In this document: piece after piece, positions 45,454 to 54,196 of the stretch
How positions within the stretch are numbered: the first letter of the stretch is position 1
Layout of the letters: each line of letters starts with the position of its first letter
Notes under the pieces: generated by a model
Databases searched by the model: none
Told to the model about the DNA's origin: nothing
The model's input: the letters and a program-made list of their open reading frames with translations, nothing else
Translations under genes and position numbers: made by a program
Assembly (NCBI RefSeq): GCF_001682385.1
Contig: NZ_CP016210.1
Coordinates: 124,001 to 188,000 of the forward strand
Direction of reading: 5' to 3'
Origin: Azoarcus olearius
GTDB lineage: Bacteria > Pseudomonadota > Gammaproteobacteria > Burkholderiales > Rhodocyclaceae
DNA: 64,000 nt

Positions 45454-46760
45454 GAGCGCGCTTCCACGGTGGAGGGCGTGGCGCCCGGATTGGCCCAGTG
45501 GCCGTTCCAGCGCTCGTTGAGGCGGCGCAGGAAGGCGTCCCATTCATGCGGCGGCCGGTAACCCGGGTAGGGCAGCGGGCGCACCGGTTTGGGCGTGCTC
45601 CACACCACCTCGAACTGGCCGCCGGGCAGGATGCGGCCGATGCGGACCGATTTCCACAGGTGCTGGCTGTGCGGGTCGATGCTGACCGCGCCTTCCGGCG
45701 CCGCCATCGACTTGCCCTGCAGCGCCAGCCGCACCGCACGCGGGTCGGCGCTGCCGGCCGATTCCACCGCGCGCGCCCACAGGTGCACGCCGATCCAGGC
45801 CGCCTCCATCGGGTCGGTCACGACCTCCTGCTCGCCGTAGCGGGCCTTGTAGGCGGCGACGAAGTCGGCATTGGCCTCGCCCGGCAGGCTCTGGAAGTAG
45901 TTCCACGCCGCGTAGTCGCCGGCGAAGTCGGCACTGCCCATCGCCTGCAGCTCGGCCTCGGCGATGCTGAACGAGATCGTCGGGATCACCTGCGGGGTGA
46001 TGCCGTACGCCCGCAGCGCCTTGAAGAAGGCGACGTTGCTGTCGCCGTTGAGGGTGTTGAGGATCACGTCCGGGCGGGTCGCGGCGATCGCCTCCACCGC
46101 CGCCTCCACCGCGCTGCTGCCCAGCAGCACGTAGTGTTCGCCCACCACCTCGCCGCGCAGCGAGCGGATCTGGTCCTTCATGATCGCGTTGGCCGAATGC
46201 GGAAAGACGTAGTCGGAGCCGACCAGGAAGAAGCGCCGGCCGATATTGTCGAGCGCCCACTTCACCGCCGGAATGATCTGCTGGTTGGGCGCGGCGCCGG
46301 TGTAGACGATGTTGGGCGAACTCTCCAGCCCCTCGTACTGCACCGGGTAGAACAGCAGGTGGTCGTGGCGCTCGAACACCGGCTTCACGGTCTTGCGCGA
46401 GGCGGAGGTCCAGCAGCCGAAGACGACCTCGACCTTCTCGCGGGCGATCAGCGCGTCGGCCTCGCGCGCGAAGGTGCTCCAGTCGGAGGCGCCGTCGCGC
46501 ACCACCGCTTCGAGCGGGCGGCCGAGCACCCCGCCGGCCGCGTTGATGTGGTCGATCGCGAGCCGGGTGGCGGCCGCGACGCTGCGCTCGCTGATCGCCA
46601 TGGTGCCGGACAGGGAATGCAGCACGCCGACGCGGATGGGCTGGACCTGCCCGGCACGCGCCGGCCCGGCCGAAGGCCATATCGCCACCGCGGCCGCGAT
46701 GCCGGCTACCAGCAGCACGGCGACCGCCGCGAGGATGCGCGATTTCAAGGCTTGTTCCAC
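45450..46760 (-). CDS. UrtA-like periplasmic binding protein linked to a histidine kinase
   Basis: 436 aa. An N-terminal hydrophobic signal or anchor segment (about 8-28) precedes a type I periplasmic-binding domain of the urea/short-chain amide class (VGVLHSLSGTMAISERSV, GCWTSASRKTVKPVFERHDH, FYPVQYEGLESSPNIVYTGA). No permease or ATPase is nearby; instead it is translationally coupled to a dCache kinase. It most likely senses rather than transports a small amide-like molecule. Confidence 0.9.
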   Translation of the reverse strand: MEQALKSRILAAVAVLLVAGIAAAVAIWPSAGPARAGQVQPIRVGVLHSLSGTMAISERSVAAATRLAIDHINAAGGVLGRPLEAVVRDGASDWSTFAREADALIAREKVEVVFGCWTSASRKTVKPVFERHDHLLFYPVQYEGLESSPNIVYTGAAPNQQIIPAVKWALDNIGRRFFLVGSDYVFPHSANAIMKDQIRSLRGEVVGEHYVLLGSSAVEAAVEAIAATRPDVILNTLNGDSNVAFFKALRAYGITPQVIPTISFSIAEAELQAMGSADFAGDYAAWNYFQSLPGEANADFVAAYKARYGEQEVVTDPMEAAWIGVHLWARAVESAGSADPRAVRLALQGKSMAAPEGAVSIDPHSQHLWKSVRIGRILPGGQFEVVWSTPKPVRPLPYPGYRPPHEWDAFLRRLNERWNGHWANPGATPSTVEARS

Positions 46761-46906
46761 TCCGATACCGCGCGCCGGAAGGCCGGTGCGGGAATAACCA
46801 CTATAACAATAGGTGTAATTCTAACCCGCGCCGGCGGCGCGGGTGGCGTGGACGCCCGCTGGCGTCCGCCGTAGAGTCGCAGTTTCATCCTGCGGTGCGA
46901 CCGAAG

Positions 46907-47893
46907 ATGAATGCTGATGCTAAGCCAGCGTTGCCGGCCGACAGCGTGCAATCCGTCGCGGAGGGCGCGATCGACGGGCCCCTGCTGATCGTGCTCAACC
47001 CGGGGTCGGGTGCGCAGGATGCCGACGACGCGCGGCGCCGCATCGCCGCGGTGCTGGATGCGGCGGGGCGGGCCCACGAGTTCATCGCGGTGGAGGACCC
47101 GGCGCAACTCGGTGGCATCGCGGCCGACTGCGCGCTGCGGGCCGCGGCCAGCGGCGGCGCGGTAGTTGCGGCGGGCGGTGACGGCACCATCAACGCAGTG
47201 GCGCACGCGGTGCTCGAGGCCGGTTGCCGCTTCGGCGTGCTGCCGATGGGCACCTTCAACTACTTCGGCCGCACCCACCACATTCCCGAGGATCTCGAAG
47301 CCGCCGCGCGCGTGCTGGTGGAGGGCGAGCTGCGGCCGGTGCAGGTCGGCGAGGTCAACGGCCGCATCTTCCTCGTCAATGCCAGCGTGGGCATGTATCC
47401 GCAACTGCTGGAAGAGCGCGAGACGGCGAAGCGCCAGTTCGGCCGCAGCCGTGCGGTGGCCTTCGTGTCCGCGCTGTACACCCTGTTGCGCAACCACCGT
47501 GTGCTGCGCCTGTGGCTGCGCTGCGACGACGCCACCGGGCGGGTCGAGACGCCCACACTGTTCGTCGGCAACAACCGCCTGCAGCTGGAGCAGATCGGCA
47601 TGGCCGAAGCGGCGTGCGTGGACGCCGGCGCGCTCGCGGTGATCGGACTGCGGCCGGTGAGCCCGCTGGGCATGCTGGCGCTGGCGCTGCGTGGCACGCT
47701 CGGACGGCTGGGCGACGCCGACAACGTGTTCAGCTTTCCGTGCGCGGCGCTCTTCGTCAGCGCCGGTGGCGGGCGCCGGCCGCCGCGCGTGAAGGTGGCG
47801 ACCGATGGCGAAGTGCTGTGGATGCGGCTGCCGCTGCAGTTCCGCGTGGCGCCGGCGCGCCTGCAGCTGCTGTGCCCGCCACCGGCGCCGTAA
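46907..47893 (+). CDS. Diacylglycerol kinase-family lipid kinase-like protein
   Basis: 328 aa. The catalytic DAGK/sphingosine-kinase domain shows LIVLNPGSGA, AAGGDGTINAVA and GVLPMGTFNYF. The C-terminal half is the usual beta-sandwich. Members phosphorylate lipids or related alcohols with ATP; the substrate is unknown. ATG at 46907 is preferred; GTG at 46895 is also possible. It is followed 13 bp later by a phosphoesterase gene, a common pairing. Confidence 0.88.
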   Translation: MNADAKPALPADSVQSVAEGAIDGPLLIVLNPGSGAQDADDARRRIAAVLDAAGRAHEFIAVEDPAQLGGIAADCALRAAASGGAVVAAGGDGTINAVAHAVLEAGCRFGVLPMGTFNYFGRTHHIPEDLEAAARVLVEGELRPVQVGEVNGRIFLVNASVGMYPQLLEERETAKRQFGRSRAVAFVSALYTLLRNHRVLRLWLRCDDATGRVETPTLFVGNNRLQLEQIGMAEAACVDAGALAVIGLRPVSPLGMLALALRGTLGRLGDADNVFSFPCAALFVSAGGGRRPPRVKVATDGEVLWMRLPLQFRVAPARLQLLCPPPAP

Positions 47894-47906
47894 GGGCGGA
47901 ACGCCC

Positions 47907-48755
47907 GTGGCGGCCCTGCTCCATCTGTCCGATCCGCACTTCGGCACCGAACGGGCGCCGGTGGTGGAGGCGCTGTTGCATTGCGTCGCGCGCCAGACCA
48001 TCGATGTCGCGGTGATCTCCGGTGACATCACCCAGCGCGCGCGCCGCCACCAGTTCGACGCCGCGCGCGCCTTCATCGAGCGCCTGCGCGCCGGCCTGAA
48101 CGGGGCGCCGGTGCTGGTGCTGCCGGGCAACCACGACATCCCGCTGTATGCGCTGCAACGCCGGCTGCTGCGCCCTTTCGCCGGCTTCCGGCGCGTGTTC
48201 GGGCCGCAGCTCGAAGCCTGCCATGAGGACGACAGCCTGCAGCTGCAGCTGGTGAATACGGTCAGCCGCTGGCGCCACACCGACGGGGTGGTGCGTGCGG
48301 ACCAGGTCGAACGCGTGGCGCGCCGGCTCGAAGCCGCCCGCCCCGGTCAGCTGCGCGTCATCGTCACCCATCAGCCGGCGGCGGTGGTCCGGCCGCAGGA
48401 CGCGTCTGATCTGCTGCGCGGCCGCGAGCGGGCGCTGCGGCGCTGGGCGGCAGCGGGGGCCGACCTGCTGCTCGGCGGTCATATCCACCTGCCCTACGTG
48501 CAACCGCTCGCGCTGCCCGGGCCGGACGGCGCGCCGCGACCGCTGTGGGTGGTGCAGGCCGGCACCGCGCTGTCGCACCGCATCCGCCACGAGGCCGGCA
48601 ACTCCTTCAACCTGATCCGTCACGGCGCCGGCGCCTCCGCTTGCGTGGTCGAACGCTGGGACTACGACGAGGCCGAGCACCGCTTCGCCTGCCGTGCGCA
48701 GACGCCGCTGGCGCTCGAATGCGGGCCGGCGGAGGCGACTACTCGGGCATCGTGA
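47907..48755 (+). CDS. Calcineurin-like metallophosphoesterase
   Basis: 282 aa. The dinuclear metal site is complete: LSDPHFG, VISGDITQRA, LPGNHDIPLY, VTHQP and GGHIHLPY. The substrate could be a cyclic nucleotide, a phospholipid or a phosphoprotein. Start is GTG at 47907. The last 17 bases overlap the convergent FIST gene. Its pairing with a lipid kinase-like gene suggests a linked phospholipid function, which is inference. Confidence 0.9.
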   Translation: MAALLHLSDPHFGTERAPVVEALLHCVARQTIDVAVISGDITQRARRHQFDAARAFIERLRAGLNGAPVLVLPGNHDIPLYALQRRLLRPFAGFRRVFGPQLEACHEDDSLQLQLVNTVSRWRHTDGVVRADQVERVARRLEAARPGQLRVIVTHQPAAVVRPQDASDLLRGRERALRRWAAAGADLLLGGHIHLPYVQPLALPGPDGAPRPLWVVQAGTALSHRIRHEAGNSFNLIRHGAGASACVVERWDYDEAEHRFACRAQTPLALECGPAEATTRAS

Positions 48756-49908
48756 ACACCGTGAGCACCCCGGTGTAGCCGTACAGGCGGTCGCGCGCGA
48801 TCTCGCCGCCGGCGAAGAAACCGGCCAGCGGCATGTCGCCGAGCACCTCGCGGATCGCCGCCAGCTCGGCGTTGGGACGGCCGAAGTGCGGCCCGCCGCG
48901 GCCGATGCAGCTGGCGTAGACCGCGCCCGCGGCGCGCTGTCCGCGGGTCGCCAGCTCGTCGCGGATTTCGCCCGCGATGCGGTGCAGGTCGGCCATGGCC
49001 GCGTCCGGATTGCGATGGCAGAACGCGAGCCGGCTGCCCGCCGCGACTTCGTCGGCCACCACCAGCACGCGGGCGCGCGGATCGACGCCGACGATATGGC
49101 GCACCACGGTGTCGGCGCCGAAGCGGCCGGGTGCGCCGGGTTGCGCCTCGCCCGGGGCGCGCAGACCGACCAGCGTGCCGGACAGCGCGTCGGCCATCTC
49201 GGCCACCGGGATGTCGTTGGCGAGACCGAGGTCCTGCAGCACGCAGGCCAGCGCCGGCAGGCCATCCAGCGTCAGCAGCACGTTGTCGTCCACCCGGGTG
49301 GCGGTGCGCAGCGGGCCGATCGGCTGGCAGCCCTGGGTGACACGCGAGATGAGGCCGACTTCGTCGCTGAACGCGACCCCCGAGAGCCCGCCGCTGAGTA
49401 CCGCGTCGGCGAGTTGCAGGTGGCGGCTGGCCGACGAGAGGCCGCCGAACAGGTAGCCGCTGGCGGTGCGCGCGGCGAGTTCGGGCAGCAGCTCCTGCAG
49501 GTCGGGCGTGTTGCCGTCGGCGTGCACCAGCGCCGCGTGGGCAGGAAAACCGTCGCGCTCGGGGTGCAGGGGCTGGCGCCCGGAGAAGACGCGGAACGCG
49601 CTGCGCGGCAGCGGGGCCAGCATCAGCACCAGCGCCGGCTGGTCGATGTACTCGACGCCGCTGGCGGCGACGCCGCTACCCGCGGTGCCGACCCAGCTCG
49701 CGCCGGGCACCCGGCGCTGCAACTCGGCGAGCAGCGGCTCGGCCGCTGCGGTGTAGGCATCGGTGAAATAGCACCAGCCCAGCGTGTAGTCGCCCAAGGG
49801 GCGGCCGGCGTTGCGGGCGCCGTGCTCGAGACGGGCAAGGCACACATCGAGGGCACGTCGCCACTGGGGTGCGGCGGCGTGGGCGGCGAGGAAGGTGGGG
49901 GCGGTCAT
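48739..49908 (-). CDS. FIST-domain sensory protein
   Basis: 389 aa. An N-terminal FIST_N domain (about 20-225; GTAGSGVAASGVEY) and a C-terminal FIST_C domain (about 226-385; CIGRGGPHFGRP, GFFAGGEIARD). FIST domains bind small ligands, probably amino acids, and usually accompany chemoreceptors, kinases or cyclases. Here there is no output domain in the same chain. It may cooperate with other signalling proteins in this region. Confidence 0.88.
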   Translation of the reverse strand: MTAPTFLAAHAAAPQWRRALDVCLARLEHGARNAGRPLGDYTLGWCYFTDAYTAAAEPLLAELQRRVPGASWVGTAGSGVAASGVEYIDQPALVLMLAPLPRSAFRVFSGRQPLHPERDGFPAHAALVHADGNTPDLQELLPELAARTASGYLFGGLSSASRHLQLADAVLSGGLSGVAFSDEVGLISRVTQGCQPIGPLRTATRVDDNVLLTLDGLPALACVLQDLGLANDIPVAEMADALSGTLVGLRAPGEAQPGAPGRFGADTVVRHIVGVDPRARVLVVADEVAAGSRLAFCHRNPDAAMADLHRIAGEIRDELATRGQRAAGAVYASCIGRGGPHFGRPNAELAAIREVLGDMPLAGFFAGGEIARDRLYGYTGVLTVFTMPE

Positions 49909-50091
49909 GGCGGCGCTGTCCGTGGTGGCGACGCAAGTTGGACAGCGCCCCGGCGGCGCGGTTTTGGGCGAGATAAGCCCATGTTTCGCCGTCGGAATTT
50001 CGTGAAACAGGGTTGTTTCCCGCTAGGATTTTGCGCTGCAACGGCGTAGAATCCGCGGCCTTTCCCCAGGTTTCGCAGCGCGGAGCGTCCC

Positions 50092-51996
50092 ATGCTCTAT
50101 CCCACCCGTTTCGATGTCATCGTGGTTGGCGGCGGTCATGCCGGCACCGAGGCCGCCCTCGCCGCCGCGCGCATGGGCTGCCGCACCCTGCTGCTCAGCC
50201 ACAACATCGAAACCCTCGGGCAGATGAGCTGCAACCCGTCGATCGGCGGCATCGGCAAGGGCCACCTGGTGAAGGAAGTCGACGCGCTCGGCGGCGCGAT
50301 GGCGGCGGCCACCGACGAGGGCGGCATCCAGTTCCGCATCCTCAACGCCTCCAAGGGGCCGGCGGTGCGCGCCACCCGCGCCCAGGCCGACCGTGTGCTG
50401 TACAAGGCGGCGATCCGCAAGCGGCTGGAGAACCAGCCCAACCTGTGGCTGTTCCAGCAGGCGGTGGACGACCTCACCGTGGCCGGCGACCGCGTCACCG
50501 GCGTGGTCACCCAGATCGGCCTGCGCTTCGAGGCGCCGGCGGTGGTGCTGACCGCCGGCACCTTCCTCAACGGCCTGATCCACGTCGGCCTCGAACACTA
50601 CTCCGCCGGCCGCGCCGGCGACCCGCCGGCGATCTCGCTCGGCCAGCGCCTGAAGGAACTCGCGCTGCCGCAGGGCCGGCTCAAGACCGGCACGCCGCCG
50701 CGGCTGGACGCGCGCAGCATCGACTTTTCGGTGATGACGGTGCAGCCGGGCGACGATCCGGTGCCGGTGTTCAGCTTCCTCGGCTCGGCCGCCCAGCACC
50801 CGGCCCAGCTGCCGTGCTGGATGACGCACACCAATACCCGCACCCACGACGTCATCCGCGCCAACCTCGACCGCTCGCCGATGTATTCCGGCGTGATCGA
50901 AGGCGTCGGGCCGCGCTACTGCCCGTCGATCGAGGACAAGATCCACCGCTTCGCCGACAAGGACAGCCACAACATCTTCCTCGAGCCGGAAGGCCTGACG
51001 ACGCACGAGATCTACCCCAACGGCATTTCCACCTCGCTGCCCTTCGACGTGCAGCTGGAGATCGTGCGCAGCATCCGCGGCCTGGAGAACGCCCACATCC
51101 TGCGTCCGGGCTACGCCATCGAGTACGACTACTTCGATCCGCGCAACCTCAAGTCCTCGCTCGAAACCAAGTCGATCGGCGGGCTCTTCTTCGCCGGCCA
51201 GATCAACGGCACCACCGGCTACGAGGAAGCCGCCGCGCAGGGCCTGCTCGCCGGCGCCAACGCCGCGCTGCAGGTGCAGGGTCGCGAGGCGTGGTGTCCG
51301 CGCCGCGACGAGGCCTATCTCGGCGTGCTGGTGGACGACCTCATCACCCGCGGCGTGTCCGAGCCCTACCGCATGTTCACGTCGCGCGCCGAATACCGCC
51401 TGCAGCTGCGCGAGGACAACGCCGACCTGCGCCTCACCGAGAAGGGCCGCGAGCTGGGCCTGGTGGATGACGTGCGCTGGGCGGCGTTCTGCGCCAAGCG
51501 CGAGGCGATCGAGCGCGAGACCGCGCGGCTAAAGACCAGTCTGGCTCGGCCGGAGCTGATTCCGGTGGCGGACCAGGAGCGCGTGCTCGGCAAGACGCTG
51601 GAGCGCGAGGCGCGCTACTTCGAGCTGCTGCGCCGGCCCGAGACCACCTACGCCAGCCTGATGAGCCTGCCCGGCGCCCCCGAGCAGCCCGAGACCGATC
51701 CGCAGGTGGTCGAGCAGCTGGAGATCGCCGCCAAGTACCAGGGCTACATCGACCGCCAGCAGGATGAAGTGGCCAAGCAGCTGCAGGCCGAATCCACCCG
51801 CCTGCCGGCCGACCTCGATTACGCCGAGGTGCGCGGCCTGTCCAAGGAAGTGCAGCAGAAGCTCAACCTGCACAAGCCGGAAACCATCGGCCAGGCCGGC
51901 CGCATCCAGGGCATCACCCCGGCGGCGATCTCGCTGCTGCTGGTGTGGTTGAAGCGCCGCGACCTGGCGGCGCGCAGCGAGCGCAGGTCCGCATGA
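50092..51996 (+). CDS. mnmG: tRNA uridine 5-carboxymethylaminomethyl modification enzyme MnmG
   Basis: 634 aa. With MnmE it installs cmnm5U34 in tRNA using FAD and tetrahydrofolate. FAD binding is in [16 protein letters not shown] (7-22), with the conserved [16 protein letters not shown] and the C-terminal helical tRNA-binding domain after about residue 550. It opens the origin-proximal block mnmG-rsmG-parA-parB. Confidence 0.98.
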   Translation: MLYPTRFDVIVVGGGHAGTEAALAAARMGCRTLLLSHNIETLGQMSCNPSIGGIGKGHLVKEVDALGGAMAAATDEGGIQFRILNASKGPAVRATRAQADRVLYKAAIRKRLENQPNLWLFQQAVDDLTVAGDRVTGVVTQIGLRFEAPAVVLTAGTFLNGLIHVGLEHYSAGRAGDPPAISLGQRLKELALPQGRLKTGTPPRLDARSIDFSVMTVQPGDDPVPVFSFLGSAAQHPAQLPCWMTHTNTRTHDVIRANLDRSPMYSGVIEGVGPRYCPSIEDKIHRFADKDSHNIFLEPEGLTTHEIYPNGISTSLPFDVQLEIVRSIRGLENAHILRPGYAIEYDYFDPRNLKSSLETKSIGGLFFAGQINGTTGYEEAAAQGLLAGANAALQVQGREAWCPRRDEAYLGVLVDDLITRGVSEPYRMFTSRAEYRLQLREDNADLRLTEKGRELGLVDDVRWAAFCAKREAIERETARLKTSLARPELIPVADQERVLGKTLEREARYFELLRRPETTYASLMSLPGAPEQPETDPQVVEQLEIAAKYQGYIDRQQDEVAKQLQAESTRLPADLDYAEVRGLSKEVQQKLNLHKPETIGQAGRIQGITPAAISLLLVWLKRRDLAARSERRSA

Positions 51997-52631
51997 GTGT
52001 ATTGACGCCTTACGCCGGCCAGCTGGCCGACGGCATCGCCGCGCTCGGCCTCGACATCCCCGCCGCGACCCAGGCGCGGCTGATCGCCTTCGGCGAGCTG
52101 CTGCTGAAGTGGAACAAGGTCTACAACCTCACCGCGATCCGTGCGCCGCAGGAGGTCATCACCCATCACCTGCTCGATTCGCTCGCGGTGCTGCCGTATC
52201 TGTCCGCGGTGACGCGGCTGGCCGACATCGGCTCCGGTGGCGGCCTGCCGGGGATTCCGCTGGCCATCGTGCGCCCGGAGCTGAGCGTGATCTCGGTCGA
52301 GACGGTGAACAAGAAGGCGACCTTCCAGCAGCAGGCGAAAATTGAACTTGGCCTCGGCAACTTCCAGCCGCTCAATGCGCGGGTCGAGAACCTGAAGCCG
52401 GAGCAGCCCTGCGACGGCGTGATCTCGCGCGCCTTCTCCAGCCTGAAGGATTTCGTCGAGCTGTCCGGCCACCTCGTCGGCGACGGCGGCGCGCTGTACG
52501 CGATGAAGGGCGTGCGCCCGGACGACGAGGTCGCCGCGCTGCCCGCCGGCTGGACCGTGCGTGCCACCCATCCGCTGGCGGTGCCCGGCCTCGACGCCGA
52601 ACGCCACCTGCTGGTGATCGCGCGTGGCTGA
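51993..52631 (+). CDS. rsmG: 16S rRNA (guanine527-N7)-methyltransferase RsmG
   Basis: 212 aa. The SAM-binding motif is [16 protein letters not shown] (about 76-91), and the N-terminal helical lead-in [18 protein letters not shown] is typical. ATG at 51993 overlaps the mnmG stop by four bases (ATGA), so the two are coupled. Confidence 0.97.
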   Translation: MSVLTPYAGQLADGIAALGLDIPAATQARLIAFGELLLKWNKVYNLTAIRAPQEVITHHLLDSLAVLPYLSAVTRLADIGSGGGLPGIPLAIVRPELSVISVETVNKKATFQQQAKIELGLGNFQPLNARVENLKPEQPCDGVISRAFSSLKDFVELSGHLVGDGGALYAMKGVRPDDEVAALPAGWTVRATHPLAVPGLDAERHLLVIARG

Positions 52632-52762
52632 GGCCGTACGCATCGCCGTCATCATGGCGGCGCAGCCTGTCGCCGGCGCCGGCGGACCGCCGCCGCAATC
52701 GACTAAACTCCGGGAAGCCTGCCGCGCGCGGGCCTTCCCCAGGCTAACTGCATAACCGGACC

Positions 52763-53533
52763 ATGGCCCGTATCTTCTGTGTCGCCAACCAGAAAGGCGG
52801 GGTGGGCAAGACCACCACCTGCGTCAACCTCGCCGCCGCGCTGCACCAGTGCGGCCAGCGCACCCTGCTGGTCGATCTCGACCCGCAGGGCAACGCCACC
52901 ATGGGCAGCGGGGTGGACAAGCGCAGCCTGGAACAGTCGGTGTATCACCTGCTGGTCGGCCTCACCGGGCTGGCCGAGGCGCGGGTGACGTCGCCCACCG
53001 GCGGTTACGACGTGCTGCCGGCCAACCGTGACCTCGCCGGCGCCGAGGTCGAGCTGGTCAGCCTCGAAAACCGCGAAAACCGCCTGCGCGAGGCGCTGCA
53101 GCAGTTCGACGCCGACTACGACTTCGTGCTGATCGACTGCCCGCCCTCGCTGTCGATGCTGACGCTGAACGGCCTGTGCGCCGCCCACGGCGTCATCATC
53201 CCGATGCAGTGCGAGTACTACGCGCTGGAAGGCCTGTCCGACCTGGTGAACACCATCAAGAAGGTGCACGCCAACCTCAACCGCGACCTCAAGATCATCG
53301 GCCTGCTGCGGGTAATGTTCGACCCGCGGGTCACATTGCAGCAGCAGGTCTCCGCCCAGCTCGAAGGCCACTTCGGCGACAAGGTGTTCTCCGCCATCGT
53401 GCCGCGCAACGTGCGCCTGGCCGAAGCGCCCAGCCACGGCATGCCCGGCGTGGTGTTCGACAAGGCCGCCAAGGGCGCGCAGGCCTACATGGCCTTCGCC
53501 GGCGAAATGATCGAACGCGCCAAGGCTTTCTAG
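52763..53533 (+). CDS. parA: Chromosome partitioning ATPase ParA (Soj)
   Basis: 256 aa. The deviant Walker A KGGVGKTT (11-18; signature Lys11 and Lys16) and Walker B-type motifs DFVLIDCPPSLS and LVDLDPQGNAT place it with chromosomal ParA/Soj. ParA dimers bind the nucleoid and move ParB-parS complexes during segregation. A toxin-antitoxin pair starts 9 bp after its stop, separating it from parB. Confidence 0.97.
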   Translation: MARIFCVANQKGGVGKTTTCVNLAAALHQCGQRTLLVDLDPQGNATMGSGVDKRSLEQSVYHLLVGLTGLAEARVTSPTGGYDVLPANRDLAGAEVELVSLENRENRLREALQQFDADYDFVLIDCPPSLSMLTLNGLCAAHGVIIPMQCEYYALEGLSDLVNTIKKVHANLNRDLKIIGLLRVMFDPRVTLQQQVSAQLEGHFGDKVFSAIVPRNVRLAEAPSHGMPGVVFDKAAKGAQAYMAFAGEMIERAKAF

Positions 53534-53542
53534 GACGCGACC

Positions 53543-53836
53543 ATGGGCCGATTGTTCGAACAGCTGATCGCCCGCCGCGAGGAAGTGCTGGCCTGCCTCG
53601 CCCGCCACCGTGCGTCCAATCCGCGCGTGTTCGGCTCGGTGGCGCGGGGTGAGGAAGGGGCGGACAGCGATATCGATCTGCTGGTGGATCTGCCGCGCGA
53701 CATCTCCTCGTTCGAGGTGGTACGGCTCAATCAGGAACTCGACGACATGCTGGCCCACCGGGTGGACCTGGTGATCGAGGATGAACTGCATCCGGCGCTG
53801 CGCGTGCGGGTGCTGGCCGAGGCCCGCACACTGTGA
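53543..53836 (+). CDS. mntA: MntA-family nucleotidyltransferase antitoxin
   Basis: 97 aa. The minimal nucleotidyltransferase motif GSX10DXD is exact: Gly31-Ser32, then Asp43 and Asp45 (GSVARGEEGADSDID). In studied MntA-HepT systems MntA transfers AMP from ATP to a tyrosine of HepT and blocks the toxin. It starts 9 bp after parA and overlaps hepT by four bases, so it is embedded in the parA-parB operon. Confidence 0.9.
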   Translation: MGRLFEQLIARREEVLACLARHRASNPRVFGSVARGEEGADSDIDLLVDLPRDISSFEVVRLNQELDDMLAHRVDLVIEDELHPALRVRVLAEARTL

Positions 53837-54195
53837 CCCGCGAGCGGGACGCCTTGCTGCTGGTCGGTGACATGCTCGCTGCGTTGGCGGAAATCGAATC
53901 GTTCGCGCAGGTGGGTGAGGCGGCGTTCATGGCCGATCTGCGGACGCAACGCGCGATCGAGCGCAGTTTCGAGATCCTGGGCGAAGCGGCCAGCCAGCTT
54001 TCGACGGAGTTGCGGGCGCGCTATGCCGAGGTGCCGTGGCGCGTCGTCATCGATCACCGTAACCGCCTGATCCACGGTTACGCCTCGATAGAGCCGGCGC
54101 GGGTCTGGCAAACCATCGTCCGTGACCTGCCTGGTCTGCGCGCAAGCCTGGAACAGGCTCAAACATTGATACGGGGCGAACAGCCCGGCGACTGA
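53833..54195 (+). CDS. hepT: HepT-family ribonuclease toxin
   Basis: 120 aa, all-helical HEPN fold. The catalytic RX4HXY motif is present as RNRLIHGY: Arg76, His81 and Tyr83. HepT cleaves RNA, often tRNA or mRNA, when not blocked, and in the family the antitoxin AMPylates the motif tyrosine, here Tyr83. Start is GTG at 53833, overlapping the antitoxin stop (GTGA). Only one base separates its stop from parB. Confidence 0.9.
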   Translation: MTRERDALLLVGDMLAALAEIESFAQVGEAAFMADLRTQRAIERSFEILGEAASQLSTELRARYAEVPWRVVIDHRNRLIHGYASIEPARVWQTIVRDLPGLRASLEQAQTLIRGEQPGD

Positions 54196-54196
54196 A

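Noticed and set aside
43102-45561. Long plus-strand open frame opposite the histidine kinase
   Set aside because: It is antisense to a gene with complete kinase motifs; composition and lack of motifs mark it as a shadow.
49909-50091. Possible replication origin upstream of mnmG
   Set aside because: The gene order suggests origin proximity, but I see no cluster of DnaA boxes or AT-rich unwinding region; the gap is too short and GC-rich.
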